Assembly: GCF_040954835.1 (NCBI RefSeq)
Contig: NC_090703.1
Span: forward strand, 6,257,001-6,321,000
DNA: 64,000 nucleotides
Reading direction: 5' to 3'
Source of the DNA: Lepisosteus oculatus
Taxonomy: Eukaryota; Chordata; Actinopteri; Semionotiformes; Lepisosteidae
Position numbers and translations under genes: made by a program. The notes below the pieces were generated by a model. It was given only the letters and a program-made list of their open reading frames with translations. It searched no databases and was not told the DNA's origin. Below are positions 39,330 to 50,788 of this stretch, one piece after another; position 1 is the stretch's first letter; every line of letters begins with the position of its first letter.

Positions 39330-40494
39330 CCAGACTCTTGTCTCTCCCCTCTCTCCTCTTCTTCTTCTTGTTTCATTTTGTGATCTTATGTTGTGTGTTT
39401 CTGTACTGCTCATTAACACTCATTAACCTACACCTTACATAGGTACGGTATACCAAGGTAAGCTTTACAGTGGTTTCTGATCAAGGGACCCCCCAGATCT
39501 CAACAAAAATCCTCTCTGCTTTGAAGCTAGAAGTGTTCACTCTGCCAAGTGTCACAGTCTTTATCTAAAATCTTAAGAGACCCTTCTCCTTCACCTAAAG
39601 CTGTAAGTGTCCTTTATGGGCCCAACACTACCACCTGCTATACTTCTGAATACCAGAAGAGGGAGGTATTTTCAAATATATCGTTTCGTGTTCATTGCGA
39701 ATACAAATATTTTGTGCCACAATACTGCCTCTTGCCTGTTTATATATAGTAGAAAATGTACTGCATGTGACTGATCTGATCCTTAAAAGTGGTTTAAAAT
39801 CACGTTCACAGTTGATTGTTTTTCCTTTGCAAACTTTTGCTGGCTGGGATGTTTGGATTTATTGCATCATCCATCATTCACAAGCTTTGTACAGTATGTA
39901 ACTAAAAGTCCAAACAGATTTGGACTAGATATCTAGCATTTTGCTTAGTTAACAGCGTCACATTTATCCCGAAAAACGCCGTTCCGCTAATCTGTTAGAA
40001 TCTGGTAAATAAAAGTAAATGCCTATACAACAACAGCGCTTGATACTTAACAGAAATGATTTCTCCTATTTTATGAAAAATATGATTTGTACAAATAAAT
40101 TAAATTTCTCAAAACAACACGATTTCCTTAAGCAGAAGGGGTGTAGACTTCCAGATAAGACAAACCGCTGCTATTTATTTCTTTTGGACAGATGCCATGC
40201 TAGACGTTTATGACGTACACAGTTGTAAATTAAAAAAAATACAATACAGCCAAACTCTTTACTGACTTTTCCCGAAAAATAAACTTTTCCATGTACCGTT
40301 TCGACACTTCGTCTTTGTGTGCTTTCCGTATTTGTATTTTAAATTTTCCATTATTGATTTGTTAGTCAAATTTAGCAGGCTAAAGGAATGTTTTTTATCA
40401 GTACAAAGTTCAAAGTCAGTGAACGATGTTGCTGCTTTTCAGCCACCTAAGAACGGGGGTCTCGGCAGGAAAGTCGGCTGTTTTCTGTTTCCAT
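39330..40494. repeat. Segmental duplication D2, right copy
   Basis: Partner of 32,455-34,087 without the solo LTRs. It provides the empty site for the LTR at 33,190 and leads directly into ACOT copy B. Confidence 0.88.
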
Positions 40495-40536
40495 TGGACC
40501 TGGAAGCGTTTTTTGCACGTCGGTACAAGAGTGACC
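40250..40536 (+). promoter_or_regulatory. ACOT 5' flank, type P2, with DR1 site
   Basis: Same flank type as at 33,880. AGTTCAAAGTCA at 40,407-40,418 is the DR1 site, 119 nt before the ATG. The second half site is AGTCA rather than the AGTCCA of type P1. Confidence 0.6.
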
Positions 40537-41118
40537 ATGAGTCCGGTCAGAGTTCAGGTGGAGCCCGACTCGAAGTGCCTGTTTGACAGACCCGTGACGG
40601 TGAAAGTGGAGGGGTTGTCTCCTCCAGCCTGTCGCTCTCCGGGCGACTCTGACGGGCGACAAGGGCGACGTGTTTGCCTCGGTCGCCCGCTACCAGGCGG
40701 ACGAGAGGGGTCTGATAGACCTGTCCCAGTCCGCGTCTCTCGGGGGTGATTACACCGGGGTGCAGCCCATGGGCTTCCTCTGGGCCCTGAAGCCCCTCAA
40801 GCCCCTGAGGAGACTAATGAAAAGAGACATGGCCACCCCGTTCACAGTGCACATCGCCGTCCACGGTCAGGCTGCAGGGAGTGTGGAGAGCGCCGCCCCT
40901 CCGCTGGCCTCCTGCCTTCATGAGCGGAGCTTCCTCGGGGGAGGAGTGAAGAGGATACCGGTGAGAGAAGGACGGATCCGGGGGACGGTCTTTCTGCCCC
41001 CTGGTGAGTGTTTCTTAAGGGATAAAACAAAGTGAAAATAAAAAATTAAAATGACTTGAATGGCGTTAAAGTTTTGTAAAAGATAATAGTGTAACGACTA
41101 CGCCCCCTGTGAATTAAC

Positions 41119-41706
41119 TAGGGTGACCAGACGTCCTCTTTTTGAGACCTAAAATATCGGTCCGACTGCGATTTATAAAATTCCACAAATTGTCCGGGAT
41201 TTTGTTTTGCTCGTTACTCAGACTGTGTAAACAAACACAGGCTTGCATATTTTCGTTCCTTCCATGCATTACCGGTAGATGTTTTGAATTTACATGCAGC
41301 GTAGCTTGAAAAGGGTTTGTGTGTGTGTGTTGCTGTTTTTATGGCCATGAGAAATAACGATGCTTAACTCGTTTCATTATATCTCAAAATGTTTCGTTAA
41401 AATTGATCATTTTTGCAACCAATGAGGACTTCTCCTAAGTTATGATGTCTTCATTTTTGGAAAATAAAAATTATTTAAGTTTAAAATAAGGCTATATTTC
41501 TGTTTTTTCCTTGTTTGCCATTATGGAAGAGAAATGGCAATCCTGCAACTGTTTAAAAGTTTACTAAGAAGTTTAAAAATAACTAGAGAGTTTAAATTGA
41601 ATTTTTTTTATTAGAAAAATAATAAACATTCATTACTTTGGGGTATTGTGTCGAGTGTCGATTTTCCCCCGTCCTCTTTTTTGAAAACCAGAATATGGTC
41701 ACCCTG
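41119..41706. mobile_element. Non-autonomous DNA transposon, hAT-like
   Basis: Ends form an imperfect inverted repeat: TAGGGTGACCAGACGTCC on the left and, reversed, CAGGGTGACCATATTCTGG on the right, both followed by a GAGGAC/GTCCTC block. GGGTGACCA ends are familiar from hAT-like elements in fish. The 588-nt interior encodes nothing recognisable. Flanking 8-mers agree at only 5 of 8 positions, so the target duplication is weak. It sits in intron 1 of ACOT copy B. Confidence 0.6.
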
Positions 41707-41830
41707 CTTTAGCTCAGCCGACAAGGTCCTTGTTGTGTGACGCGGGTTCGAGCACCGGCGGTGCAGGACCGACTTGAGGTATGAGCGGCGAGGGCACATA
41801 CGCAGAGAACCCGTATCCGTTGAAATAGGG
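41707..41830 (+). repeat. tRNA-like SINE head fragment
   Basis: TTTAGCTCAGCCGACAAGG resembles a tRNA A box and GGTTCGAGCACC a B box, about 30 nt apart. The following GCGGCGAGGGCACATAC recurs in diverged form at 43,740-43,780 (GCGGCGAGGGCGCATAC). It is not a functional tRNA as far as I can fold it. Confidence 0.4.
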
Positions 41831-43343
41831 AGGTCTAGGACAGTGCATGTAAAATGCTGGTTTAAACTGCTCTTAGACTGCATAAAAAAGTGTGACCCAC
41901 TGACAGAATGACAGAAATACAACTCATTTGTAGGAACAGACCTCAAGCTCCGGCTGCAGAAAAAAAAAAACTAGTTTTGCTCTATTCATCAGGTTTAACA
42001 AATTAAAATGTTTTCTAAGTTTAAAGTTAGGTCATTTTTCAACCACTTCAACTGGGCTTGTTTCCTGAGTGGTACTGTATATCTGCAGTGGCCAGTGTAT
42101 TCCCACATCATTATAAATCCTACATACATAAGAAATCTGATTATACCTATACTGTTTTTTTTCTCACATTTTCTAATATCTAACAAATAAGCAAGTGTTA
42201 TTACTTAGTTTAATTTAGTGTATGTGTACTGTAGGTGATTTAAGATACTTGAGATGAAATTATCTACAAGATAATATTATAATGTATGGTAATATTATTC
42301 TTATATTCTTTTTGTAAAAAATATAACAGCAGTGGTACTGCTATAGCAGTAATAACCCTATATTTCAGTGGCTGTTTGAATACTGTAACAGTGTCAGAGC
42401 TGATGGACAGGTTTTCCTCAGGAGACGGTCCGTTTCCAGGGGTGATTGATCTGGGAGGAACAGCTGGAGGACTTCTAGAGCATCGAGGATGCCTCCTGGC
42501 CAATCACGGGTTTGCCACAGTGGTACTGGCTTACTTCGGGTTTGAGGACCTCCCACAGTACATGGTTGAATTCCATCTGGAATACTTTGAGGAGGCTCTC
42601 CGTTACCTTCAGGCACTTCCACAGGTACTTGTATATCTGCATGCAGATGTGCACACAAGTCATGGTAATGTATTTTGCATTTATTTTTCAACCACTTCCA
42701 CCAGTCTTGACTTGACATTTTGTCTGGTTAATTCCTCCAGGTGAGAGCGAACAGTATTGGTGTACTGGGCAACTCTAAAGGAGCTGACCTGGCCCTGTCC
42801 ATGGCTAGTTTCCTGAGTGGTATATCTGCAGTGGTCAGTGTGTCTGGGTGTAACGCCAATTTCATGTCCCAACTGCATTACAAAGGCACAACCCTGCCAG
42901 CACTGATGTTTTCCTCTGAGAAGATCAAGGTGGATCAGGCATCTGGGATATGGAACTTGTTTGAGGGCTATGAGGACCCTCATGATCCAGGATGCCAGGC
43001 AGTAGTGCCCATAGAGAGGGCAACTGCTCGATTTCTTTTTATTGTGGGTGAGAATGATCAGCTCTGGAATGCCAGTCTGTATGCCAGTGAAGCTGCAAAG
43101 CGTCTGATCTCACATGGCAAAGAGAGGCCAGAGATCCTGAGTTTCCCTGGAACAGGACACCTCATAGAGCCACCATACTTCCCTCACTGTCACTCCTCCT
43201 TCCACAAGGTGGTAAACGCCCCTGTACTGTGGGGCGGCCAGGCTGAGTCCCATGCCTTTGCCCAGGAGGAGGCCTGGAGAAGGATCAGACAGTTCTTCCT
43301 GGATAATCTAGGAGCAGCAGGAGGTAAACAGAGCAAGCTTTAA

Positions 43344-44473
43344 GTTTAGCCATGTTAGAGAGTATAGCTGATCTAATATCAGTAATATCGGCAGCTATGC
43401 TACAAAATAGGGCAGTAAATTCACTGTGTTTATGTATAAGCTATGGTAAAAATATTATGCATGTCTTTTATTCTGTATATATAATGGATCTTTTCATGTA
43501 TGCCCCCTCATACGTGTGCATTTGTAACATAAAAATGATCTTGTTATGATCAGAATGAAACATGAAAAAAATAGTATTTAAATTAGGTTCTCTTCATATT
43601 ATCTTTACTCTGCGGAGTGTTGCTGGCTCAGGAGTTGGACACCTAAAACATAAATGCAGTCTTTCCGGTATACATTTGTTCACTGGCTGGTTCCCTGTTG
43701 AGTGACGCCAGAGGCCCAGTGGTGGGGGACTGACCTGAGGTGGCAGCGGCGAGGGCGCATACCCACGTGAACCTGCAAGTGATACAATACACAAGGACAT
43801 GAAACTAGTATAACATGATGGCCTACAGTCCCATACTGTACCTTGAGTGGACCCCATTCCTCACACTCTACATGATGCCCATGGATCATTACAGCAGAGT
43901 GTCCCCCACCATTATAAACAGCTGTTACCTGTTACCTTAACAGTCTGAATGGACTTTTTGTGTTTAATACTACATGTACTGGAAGTTGGCAAATTAAAAG
44001 CAAATATTTTATTTCACACACATATGTGAGAGAATAGCTGCTCAAATCCCCTGATGTCCTGAGGAGATGTTCTAGTGCAGAGACAGCCAGCCTGAGCACT
44101 TCTCTTCCGTGACACTGCAGGTTTTTAAACCTTCCTATAAATTACTGCATTAATCCTTAATTGTCTAATTGGTGCAGCCTAGCAAAGACTTACAAAGGAA
44201 TGGTAGTATCATTGCTGTGCTAAATCGGTTATACTTTGTTCACAACAGTGTTACAGCCACTCTTATAAATGCAGTGAGTTTATTTTCAGGCGTCTTTTGA
44301 ATCATCTGTAATACTTTACCACTGTGGCAGCACTGGGGCCCTGGGTTCAATTTTGGGCTTCTGTGCTACAGAAAACCAGAAGAGGGCAGTATTTTCTGCC
44401 ATGTTTGTAAATTATTCATCGTGTTTATGTATACATAAACACGATGGTAAAATATTATTCTTCTTGTTTATAA
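43344..44473. other. 3' flank of copy B, mosaic of old duplications
   Basis: Contains the D4 block (43,785-43,950), a SINE-like scrap (43,681-43,780) and the block GAGATGTTCTAGTGCAGAGA (about 44,060), which recurs at 47,660 and 51,135. It also holds a perfect 30-nt palindrome at 44,417-44,446. Confidence 0.6.
44417..44446. repeat. Perfect 30-nt palindrome
   Basis: The arm CATCGTGTTTATGTA is followed immediately by its exact reverse complement. Paralogous blocks at about 48,288 and 57,035 have the left arm only. Confidence 0.95.
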
Positions 44474-45038
44474 AAGTTATAATAATAATTGCTTACACTT
44501 ATATAGGGCTTTTCTGGACATGCCACTCAAAGCTTCACAGGTAATGGGGACTCCCCTCCACCACCACCTGGATGATGCGACAGCAGCCATAGCACGCCAG
44601 AATGCTCACCACACATCAGCGATCAGTGGGGAGGAGAGCAGAGTAATGAAGCCAATTCATAGAGGGGGATTATTAGGAGGCCATGATTGGTAAGGGCCAA
44701 TGGGAAATTTGGCCAGGACACCGGGGTTACATCCCTACTCTTTTCGAGAAGCACCCTGGGATTTTTAATGACCACAGAGAGTCAGGACCTCGGTTTTACG
44801 TCTCATCCGAAGGACAGCGCTTGTTTACAGTATAGTGTCCCCGTCACTATACTGGGGCATTAGGACCCACATGGACCGCAGGGTGAGCGCCCCCTACTGG
44901 CCCCACTAACACCTCTTTCAGCAGCAACCTTAGTTTTTCCCAGGAGGTCTCCTATCCAGGTACTGACCAGGCTCACACCTGCTGAGCTTCAGTGGGCTGC
45001 CAGTTGTGAGTTGCAGGGTGATATGGCTGCTGGGAGTA
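44474..45038 (-). repeat. 5S-rRNA-derived Deu-type SINE, near full length
   Basis: Reverse-oriented. The tail is at 44,474 (AATAATAATTGCTTACAC), the Deu-like core is in the middle, and the 5S-like head is at about 44,939-45,033. The head shows GAGGTCTCCTATCC, TACTGACCAGGC, GCTGAGCTTC and GGGTGATATGGC, which are reverse complements of diverged 5S rRNA. This copy links the headless copies at 9.0 and 16.7 kb to a 5S-derived (SINE3-like) family. It has a CTCF-like motif at 44,887-44,900. Confidence 0.75.
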
Positions 45039-45376
45039 TATAATCATATATTATATAATTATACAGTAGTGTATAATCGTTTTTTATGGTTGTCCCCTTA
45101 AACTTGTGCATTTGTAACTAAAATGATCTTCAAATGATTATTATGAACCATTAAAAATATGAAATGACGTTTTCGCTTTGTTATCCTTCAGTCACAAAAT
45201 AATGCTAGCTCAGGAGTCGAACACCTAAAACACGAATTTAATCTTTCTAGTACACCCACTGTTCACAACATGTATTTGCGATAAAAAAACAAGAAAAAGT
45301 CCATATTAAAGTGTCGTTTTTCTGTGCGGTCTGTCTAATCCTGGAATATACAGTAGTGAAAAACATTTGTTAATAG
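45039..45376. other. Unassigned spacer
   Basis: Diverged relative of the block near 48,340-48,600 (GTTATCCTTCAGTCACAAAA and similar). No gene. Confidence 0.5.
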
Positions 45377-45721
45377 TGTAGCGTTTTCGAGTTCGCGCAG
45401 AATAAAGGACAAGTGGAGACGAGACGAGAGAGACAAGCTTTATTCTCCCATTCAACCCAGAACCCCACACAGCTTTTAAACACACATAGGGAACCGACGG
45501 AACACTACACAGCTTAGGGTTGTAATTCGTTAACAGAAGTCTATACACTTACAAAGCTACACAGGACACTTAAACTACTATAACACTATCTACATAAGCA
45601 GGGTCAGCTGCTGGTCATCGTGCTAACCCTCAGACCCCCCCAGCTACAACTACCAGCCTGCTTCGCGGTACCCTGAGTGCCTAGGTGCGCTTCCTCCAAA
45701 CCACCGGGCGAGGGCGCTACA
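45377..45721 (-). mobile_element. Solo LTR, family C (gypsy-like), fossil
   Basis: 345 nt with matching inverted ends TGTAGCG and CGCTACA. It is flanked by ATAG (left) and CTAG (right), a 4-nt target repeat with one difference. The paralogous sites at about 48,635 and 57,390 read CAATAGTAAAGTAC without it. On the minus strand it has a TTTAAAA box and an AATAAAGC signal in the usual order, so I place it on that strand. Confidence 0.8.
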
Positions 45722-45843
45722 CTAGTAAAGTACAAATAAATGCAATAGGAGTTCGACTTCGCCTTTAAAACAACTGTTCTGCGTATTTACAACCTAAAAA
45801 AAAGTTTAAAGTAAATAAGCGACGATGTTGCTTATATCTTATA

Positions 45844-46900
45844 CCTTGCCAAAATAGAGAAAACAATATTTACTCACCATTTTTCTGCTTGAATCCGTGA
45901 AAACATCCACTTCCTAGAGGGAGGTAAGATTCACAATTAACCTTTTGTGATTTTGGCTGCACCGATAGGCAAAAAAGCTGTCACTCAATGAATTCTGACA
46001 CTGAGACTTTGAAGAGGTTTACACATCGCTGTGGTCACTGCTTGGCTGTAAAATGAGTTATTTTGCTTATGCCTGTGCATCACATGAAAAGTAAGCAAAT
46101 ACTTATCTGTTTATGTTTGTGTCTTATCACATTGTTTTCTTCTTTTTTATAATGTTATCATTATTTTATTTTGGAAGATAACCATGTGAGGACCTGGCTT
46201 ATGCAGATTTTTTTGGCTTTGTTCCATCAGTTTTACTTATAAAAAGTTCCGATTTTTATCCAATGTAGTAGATGTGTTGTTGAAACCTTACAAAATAAAC
46301 TGGGCCTTTTTATGTGCTACTTGAGAACGTGGCTTGACAAAATGAAAAGCATTTGTTGTTGTTTTTCTGTTTTTCTTTTGGATATTTCTTTCTAGTGTAT
46401 GTACTGAGTAGGAGACATAAAAAATGATGTTTTGACCTGAAGCCCAAGGGATTAGTTTCAATTGAAGACTTGAACTAGGCCTTTGCTGTCTATACTTACA
46501 AAGTTGTTACAGTTGTTTTTGGGGACATCATTCCAGGCAGAAACTGCCTCTGGAGATCTATGAAACATGGATTACTAAAAGGGTAGAAGGGTGGTAAGCT
46601 CACCCTTAACAGTCCTATAGGTTTTAACTAAGAATTACTCATTTATATCAAAATATCCTGCTGTTTGGCCTTTGGATGTGCAGTGCCAAGAAAAAGTTTG
46701 TCCAGGCCCTTAGAATATTTACATATTTGAAACCTAAAATCCTTAGAAATAGTTTTGTAACCCTTTCCAGAATAATGAGCACCAATAACTCTTTTCCAGA
46801 GGTCCTCAGAGATCATGGCATGAAAGGTTTCCACAAACCTGTGTGGTGAAGATCAAACCCACGACATTTCGTATCTTTATATAGAGTAAGGCATTCCAAA
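45844..46900. repeat. Segmental duplication D6, left copy, first part
   Basis: Collinear with 55,875-56,930. The shared region covers TTGCCAAAATAGAGAAAACA through the Tc1 fragment beginning near 46,681. Confidence 0.88.
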
Positions 46901-47035
46901 CTCAGCCTCCAAACTCATATCTATGTAATTATTTAAACAGCCCATTTGCTCATTCTAATTATTCCCTTGACAGAGCTAATTAGATTAGGGGTTCACTTAT
47001 TTTTTCACATCCCTTGTACCTTGATTACACATTGT
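46643..47035 (-). mobile_element. Tc1-like transposon fragment
   Basis: Minus-strand translation contains SEDLWKRVIGAHYSGKGYKT, then ISKDF. This is the first helix-turn-helix region of Tc1-type transposases. The right-hand sequence GTTCACTTATTTTTTCACATC resembles the far end of such elements. The catalytic DDE part is absent, so the element is dead. The fragment recurs at 47,963-48,175 and 56,681-56,925. Confidence 0.7.
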
Positions 47036-47129
47036 TAAATTCATACATCATTTTATTTCAAGATACATGGAATTGATTACTATAAACCCTACTAGATGTT
47101 ACCATATTGACGGGTTGTGATCAAAAAAG

Positions 47130-47330
47130 CAACTAGTCCATCACGGGGCACAGAACAAACACGACTAGTTTTCCAGGAAGCCAATTAACCTACCAGAATA
47201 CATTTGGACTGTGGGAGGAAACCAGAGGAAAGCTATGAGAACCCGGGGAGAACATACAAACTCCACACAGATAGTAGCCCAAAATGGAACCCAGGGCCCC
47301 AGTGCTGCGAGGCAACAACTGAACGTTGGC
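47130..47330 (-). repeat. Fish-type dispersed repeat with tRNA-like end
   Basis: CTAGTCCATCACGGGGCACA, TTTGGACTGTGGGAGGAAAC, GGGGAGAACATACAAACTCC and GTGCTGCGAGGCAACAACTG mark the family also seen at 13,590-13,860. Confidence 0.6.
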
Positions 47331-47489
47331 TAAAGGAAAACAATTTCTTATTTCAAATAAATATGTGATAGAATAGCTACGAAATGAGCTGCTGGTCTTA
47401 TTTTATCATTAAAAGAAGAAAATTACATTTACCGATAATAGCAAAGAATTAAGAATTGGTTTTTTTTCAGATTGTATGTAAAAACTGAA

Positions 47490-47960
47490 ATCTCTTCCAT
47501 ATTGCCAGTTATCGTATTTTAAAAATGCCCCTTTCCCACTTCTCTCATCTCAGTTCTAAGAGGAGAGGCTGAACTGGCAGGATGGTGAAGGAGACGTGTG
47601 GCTCTTGAGTGATGAAATGGGGTAGAGCTGGGGAATGACCTCACATCATCTGATGTCCAGAGGAGATGTTCTAGTGCAGAGACAGCCAGCCTGAGCCCTT
47701 CCCTTCCATGACAGTGAAGGGATTTGAACTTTTCTATATTACTACATCAATCCTTAATTGCCTAATTCGCCCATGCTAGTAAAGACTTACAAAGGAAAGG
47801 TAGAATCGATCTGAATACCGCTGTCTCAGTGGATACTCCTTTGTGTTGCACTAAACCAGTTAAGCTTTGTACTGTACACATCAGTATCATACTGGCTCTT
47901 GTAAATTGAGCGAGTTTATTTTCAAGTGTCCTTTGCGGCCTTGCTAATACCTAAAGCTGT
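47490..47960. repeat. Duplicated block D7
   Basis: TAAGAGGAGAGGCTGAACTG and the GAGATGTTCTAGTGCAGAGA block recur at 50,930-51,210 and partly at 44,040-44,300. It precedes the second Tc1 fragment. Confidence 0.75.
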
Positions 47961-47962
47961 AC

Positions 47963-48175
47963 TGTGCAGTGCCAAGAAAAAGTTTGTTCAGCCCCTTAGA
48001 ATATTTACATATTTGAAACCTAAAATCCTTAGAAATCGTTTTGTAACCCTTTCCAGAATAATGAGCACCAATAACTCTTTTCCAGAGGTCCTCAGAGATC
48101 ATGACATGAAAGGTTTCCACAAACCTGTATGGTGAAGAGCAAACTCACGACATTTCGTATCTTTATATAGGGTAA
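47963..48175 (-). mobile_element. Tc1-like transposon fragment, second copy
   Basis: Matches 46,681-46,890 and, more closely, 56,717-56,925 (shared GTTCAG and AAATCGTTTTG variants). Only the transposase N-terminal part and one end remain. Confidence 0.7.
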
Positions 48176-48714
48176 GGCAAGGAGTTTATTTTCAAGTGTC
48201 CTTTGCGGCCTTGCTAATACCTAAAGCTATACTACGGAAAACCAGATGAGGACAGTATTGTCTACCATATCGTTTGTCAATTTTTCATCGTGTTTATGGA
48301 TACGCTGAGATACAAATATTATTCATCTCATTTATTCCGTACGTATAATTGTTTTATGGTTGTCCCCTTACGCTTTTGCAGTTATAACATTAAAATGATC
48401 TTCATACGATTATGATGAATCATTATAAAGTTTTCACTGTATTATCTTTCCTTCACAAAATGTTCTTGGCTCATGAGTTTGAAACTTGGGACATAAAATT
48501 AGTCTTTCTGGTTTAACAACATTTGTTCACCACATCTGTGTGCAATGGAAGAAAAAAACAGTTAAAATAAAAGTTGTTTTCCTGTGCGGTCTGCAACACA
48601 CAGTAATGAAATACACTTACACAATAGTAAAGTACAAATACTGTTAATGCAATGGAGTCTGACTTCACCTTTAAAATACTTGTTCTATATTTTGTTTTGC
48701 CAAGTTTGACGTAG
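48176..48714. repeat. Segmental duplication D6, left copy, second part
   Basis: Collinear with 56,930-57,470, from GGAGTTTATTTTCAAGTGTC up to GTTTGACGTAG. There the gypsy LTR begins in this copy, whereas the other continues into ACOT flank type P1. Confidence 0.88.
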
Positions 48715-50788
48715 TGTAATATTTGCGTCAGCAGTGAAACTGCATGTTGATTGGTGGAGGGCTGAGCGGGAATAACGGTTGCTCAGGGTCAAAGGTCATA
48801 GTGAATGTAGGGGCTAACGGGTTCGGAGTTACAGGCTAAATAATAAAGAGTTTGTTCGAGTGTCACATCGTCATCCTGGGTTGTTCATTTCTACACGTGT
48901 ACAAGAAACAATGGTGTGAGAATAAATAGGTTTCACGTCAGGACAAAAGATTTAAAATGAACGTCGCTGGAAGAGCACTGCAGTACTTTTCTCCTGTTGG
49001 TCGGAGAAAAGGGCAGAGACATTTACAACACATGGACCCTCGACGAGGAGGCGGCAAAGGTACTCCAAACCTATTATGACCGTTTTGAAGTGCACGTTAA
49101 GCCTAAAACAAATGTTAGATTTGCTCAATATAAATTTCACGAGAGAGTACAGGGAGCTGACGAACCTTTCGAACCATTTGAAAGACTGTAATTACTCTTG
49201 ATAGCGAGGAGATGGTAAGGGATCGCATCGTTTTCGGAATACGCTCACCGAGAGTGAGAGAAAAGTTGTTGGATGTTGGTTCTGAATTGACGGACCATAG
49301 ACATCGTTAGGTCTCACGATTTAGCGCAAACCCAGCGAGAGCGCAGTACTCGCAGTTAATCGGCAGTGCGCCCTGCCAGGGCTGGGAAACCCGGCCGAAC
49401 AGGAGACGTTACACCGGAGTGGGCAGCAAAGAGCCAAAAAGAGTGTGGCTACTGCGGAAATTAGGCTCACGGCGAACAGGACGTTTGCCCGGCAAAAGGC
49501 AAGCAGTGCCTAAAATGTGGAAAATTTAACCACTTTGCAAAAGCGCGCCGCTGCGTGGCAGAAAATAAAGCAAGCGGTGAATCAGAAAACGTTGAGCTGA
49601 GTTGAGAAATGTGTCTGGACTTTTATATTGTAGACACTCATGCACCTCCAGTATTCTGACTAAAAGCATGTTTAGACATGGACCTCATTAAACTAGTCTT
49701 ATCTGTGACCACCCCTCCCACTGAGAGAATGCCAATCTTACAAGATTTTGCAGATGTCTTTAGAGGAATTGGGCTTTTTGCAGGTGAATGCACTATCCAC
49801 CTCAAACCAAATGCAGTTCCTGTAGTATACCCACCGAGACGCATACCTCTTGCACTGCGGAGCCGTCTTAAGGAGGAGTTGCACAACATGGAGAAGTCTG
49901 GCATCATTGCCAGAGTCACAGAGCCAACGGAGTGGGTTAATGCACTTGTGGTGGTGGAGAAAACGCATGGGTAAACTCCGAGTATGCCTTGATCCAAGGG
50001 ATCTGAACAAAGCGTCCACGCTACCCTTTGCCAACGTTTGAGGATATTACACCAAAGTGGGTTGGAGCACGCTATTTCAGTGTCCTGGATGCTAGGTCAG
50101 GTTATTGGGCTGTCAAGCTCACAGAAGAGTCATCAAAACTAACCATGTTCAAAACGTTGTTTGGGTGCTACAGATTCCTACGCTTGCCCTTTGGGGTAAT
50201 TTCAGCTCAAGATGAGTTTCAGCAGAAAATCGATGAGACATATGAAGGCCTCGAAGGCGTTACAGCGATTGTTGATGACATCTTGGTCTATAGGAGAACC
50301 AAGGAGGAACACGACAGGAACCTTCGCACTATGCTACAAAGGTCCCGAGAGCGAGGAGTCCGACTCAACTCGAAAAGCATGATCTGCGCCACTGAAGTCA
50401 GCTACTTTGGACATCTCCTCACCGTGGATGGGATCAAGCCAGATCCAGCTAAAATCGCTGCTGTGAAGGACATGGAACTTCCCAAAGAAAAAGGAGAGCT
50501 TGAAACAATACTAGGCATGGCAAACTACTTAGCAAAATTTGCCCCTAGCCTGTCTGATATGAACACCCCACTGCGTCACCTGAATGAAATACGCGCAGAA
50601 ACTGCAAAAGATGCACAGCTCGCAAAGCTCAGAAAAACTATACAGGAAGGATGGCCAGAGGAGAGAAGAAGGTGTCCCCAGGGCATTATGGAATTTTGGA
50701 ATCACAGAGATGAACTGTCACAGATGAATGGCATCATTTTCAAAGGTGAAAAAAATCATTATTCCTGCCTCACTCAGAGCAGAGATGT
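48715..50788 (+). mobile_element. Ty3/gypsy-type LTR retrotransposon (family B), 5' part, broken fossil
   Basis: The 5' LTR is 48,715-48,910 (TGTAATATTTG ... AAGAAACA), preceded by CGTAG. A TGG that could open a primer-binding site follows at 48,912. Internal parts in order: a gag-like stretch (GEKGRDIYNTWTL near 49,010), two zinc-knuckle-like Cys motifs near 49,450-49,560 (CLKCGKFNHFAKARRC), and a reverse transcriptase from about 49,700 with LPFGVISAQDEFQQ and the VDDILVY active-site motif. Ribonuclease H and integrase are not recognisable as whole domains. The element is broken in several places and has no 3' LTR here. It ends against a scrap of ACOT exon 1. Confidence 0.85.

Larger units (their letters stand above)
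40537..43343 (+). pseudogene. ACOT copy B, frameshifted in exon 1
   Basis: Exon 1 at 40537-41003, exon 2 at 42422-42624, exon 3 at 42741-43343. All splice sites are present. Exon 1 is 467 nt instead of 469: two nucleotides are missing around 40,624 (the Pro29-His30 codons, CCTCCAG against CCTCACCAG). This shifts the frame and would destroy the product unless it is an assembly error. Exons 2 and 3 are open, and the encoded triad residues are present (GNSKG serine, GEND aspartate, GTGH histidine), ending in SKL. Intron 1 is different from the other copies and carries a hAT-like element. An open exon 3 suggests recent inactivation or a sequencing fault. Confidence 0.85.

Noticed and set aside
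41707-41780. Functional tRNA gene
   Set aside because: A- and B-box-like words are present, but I could not fold a cloverleaf, and downstream sequence recurs as a repeat at 43.7 kb.
44939-45033. Functional 5S rRNA gene on the minus strand
   Set aside because: Too diverged from 5S and continuous with a SINE core and tail.
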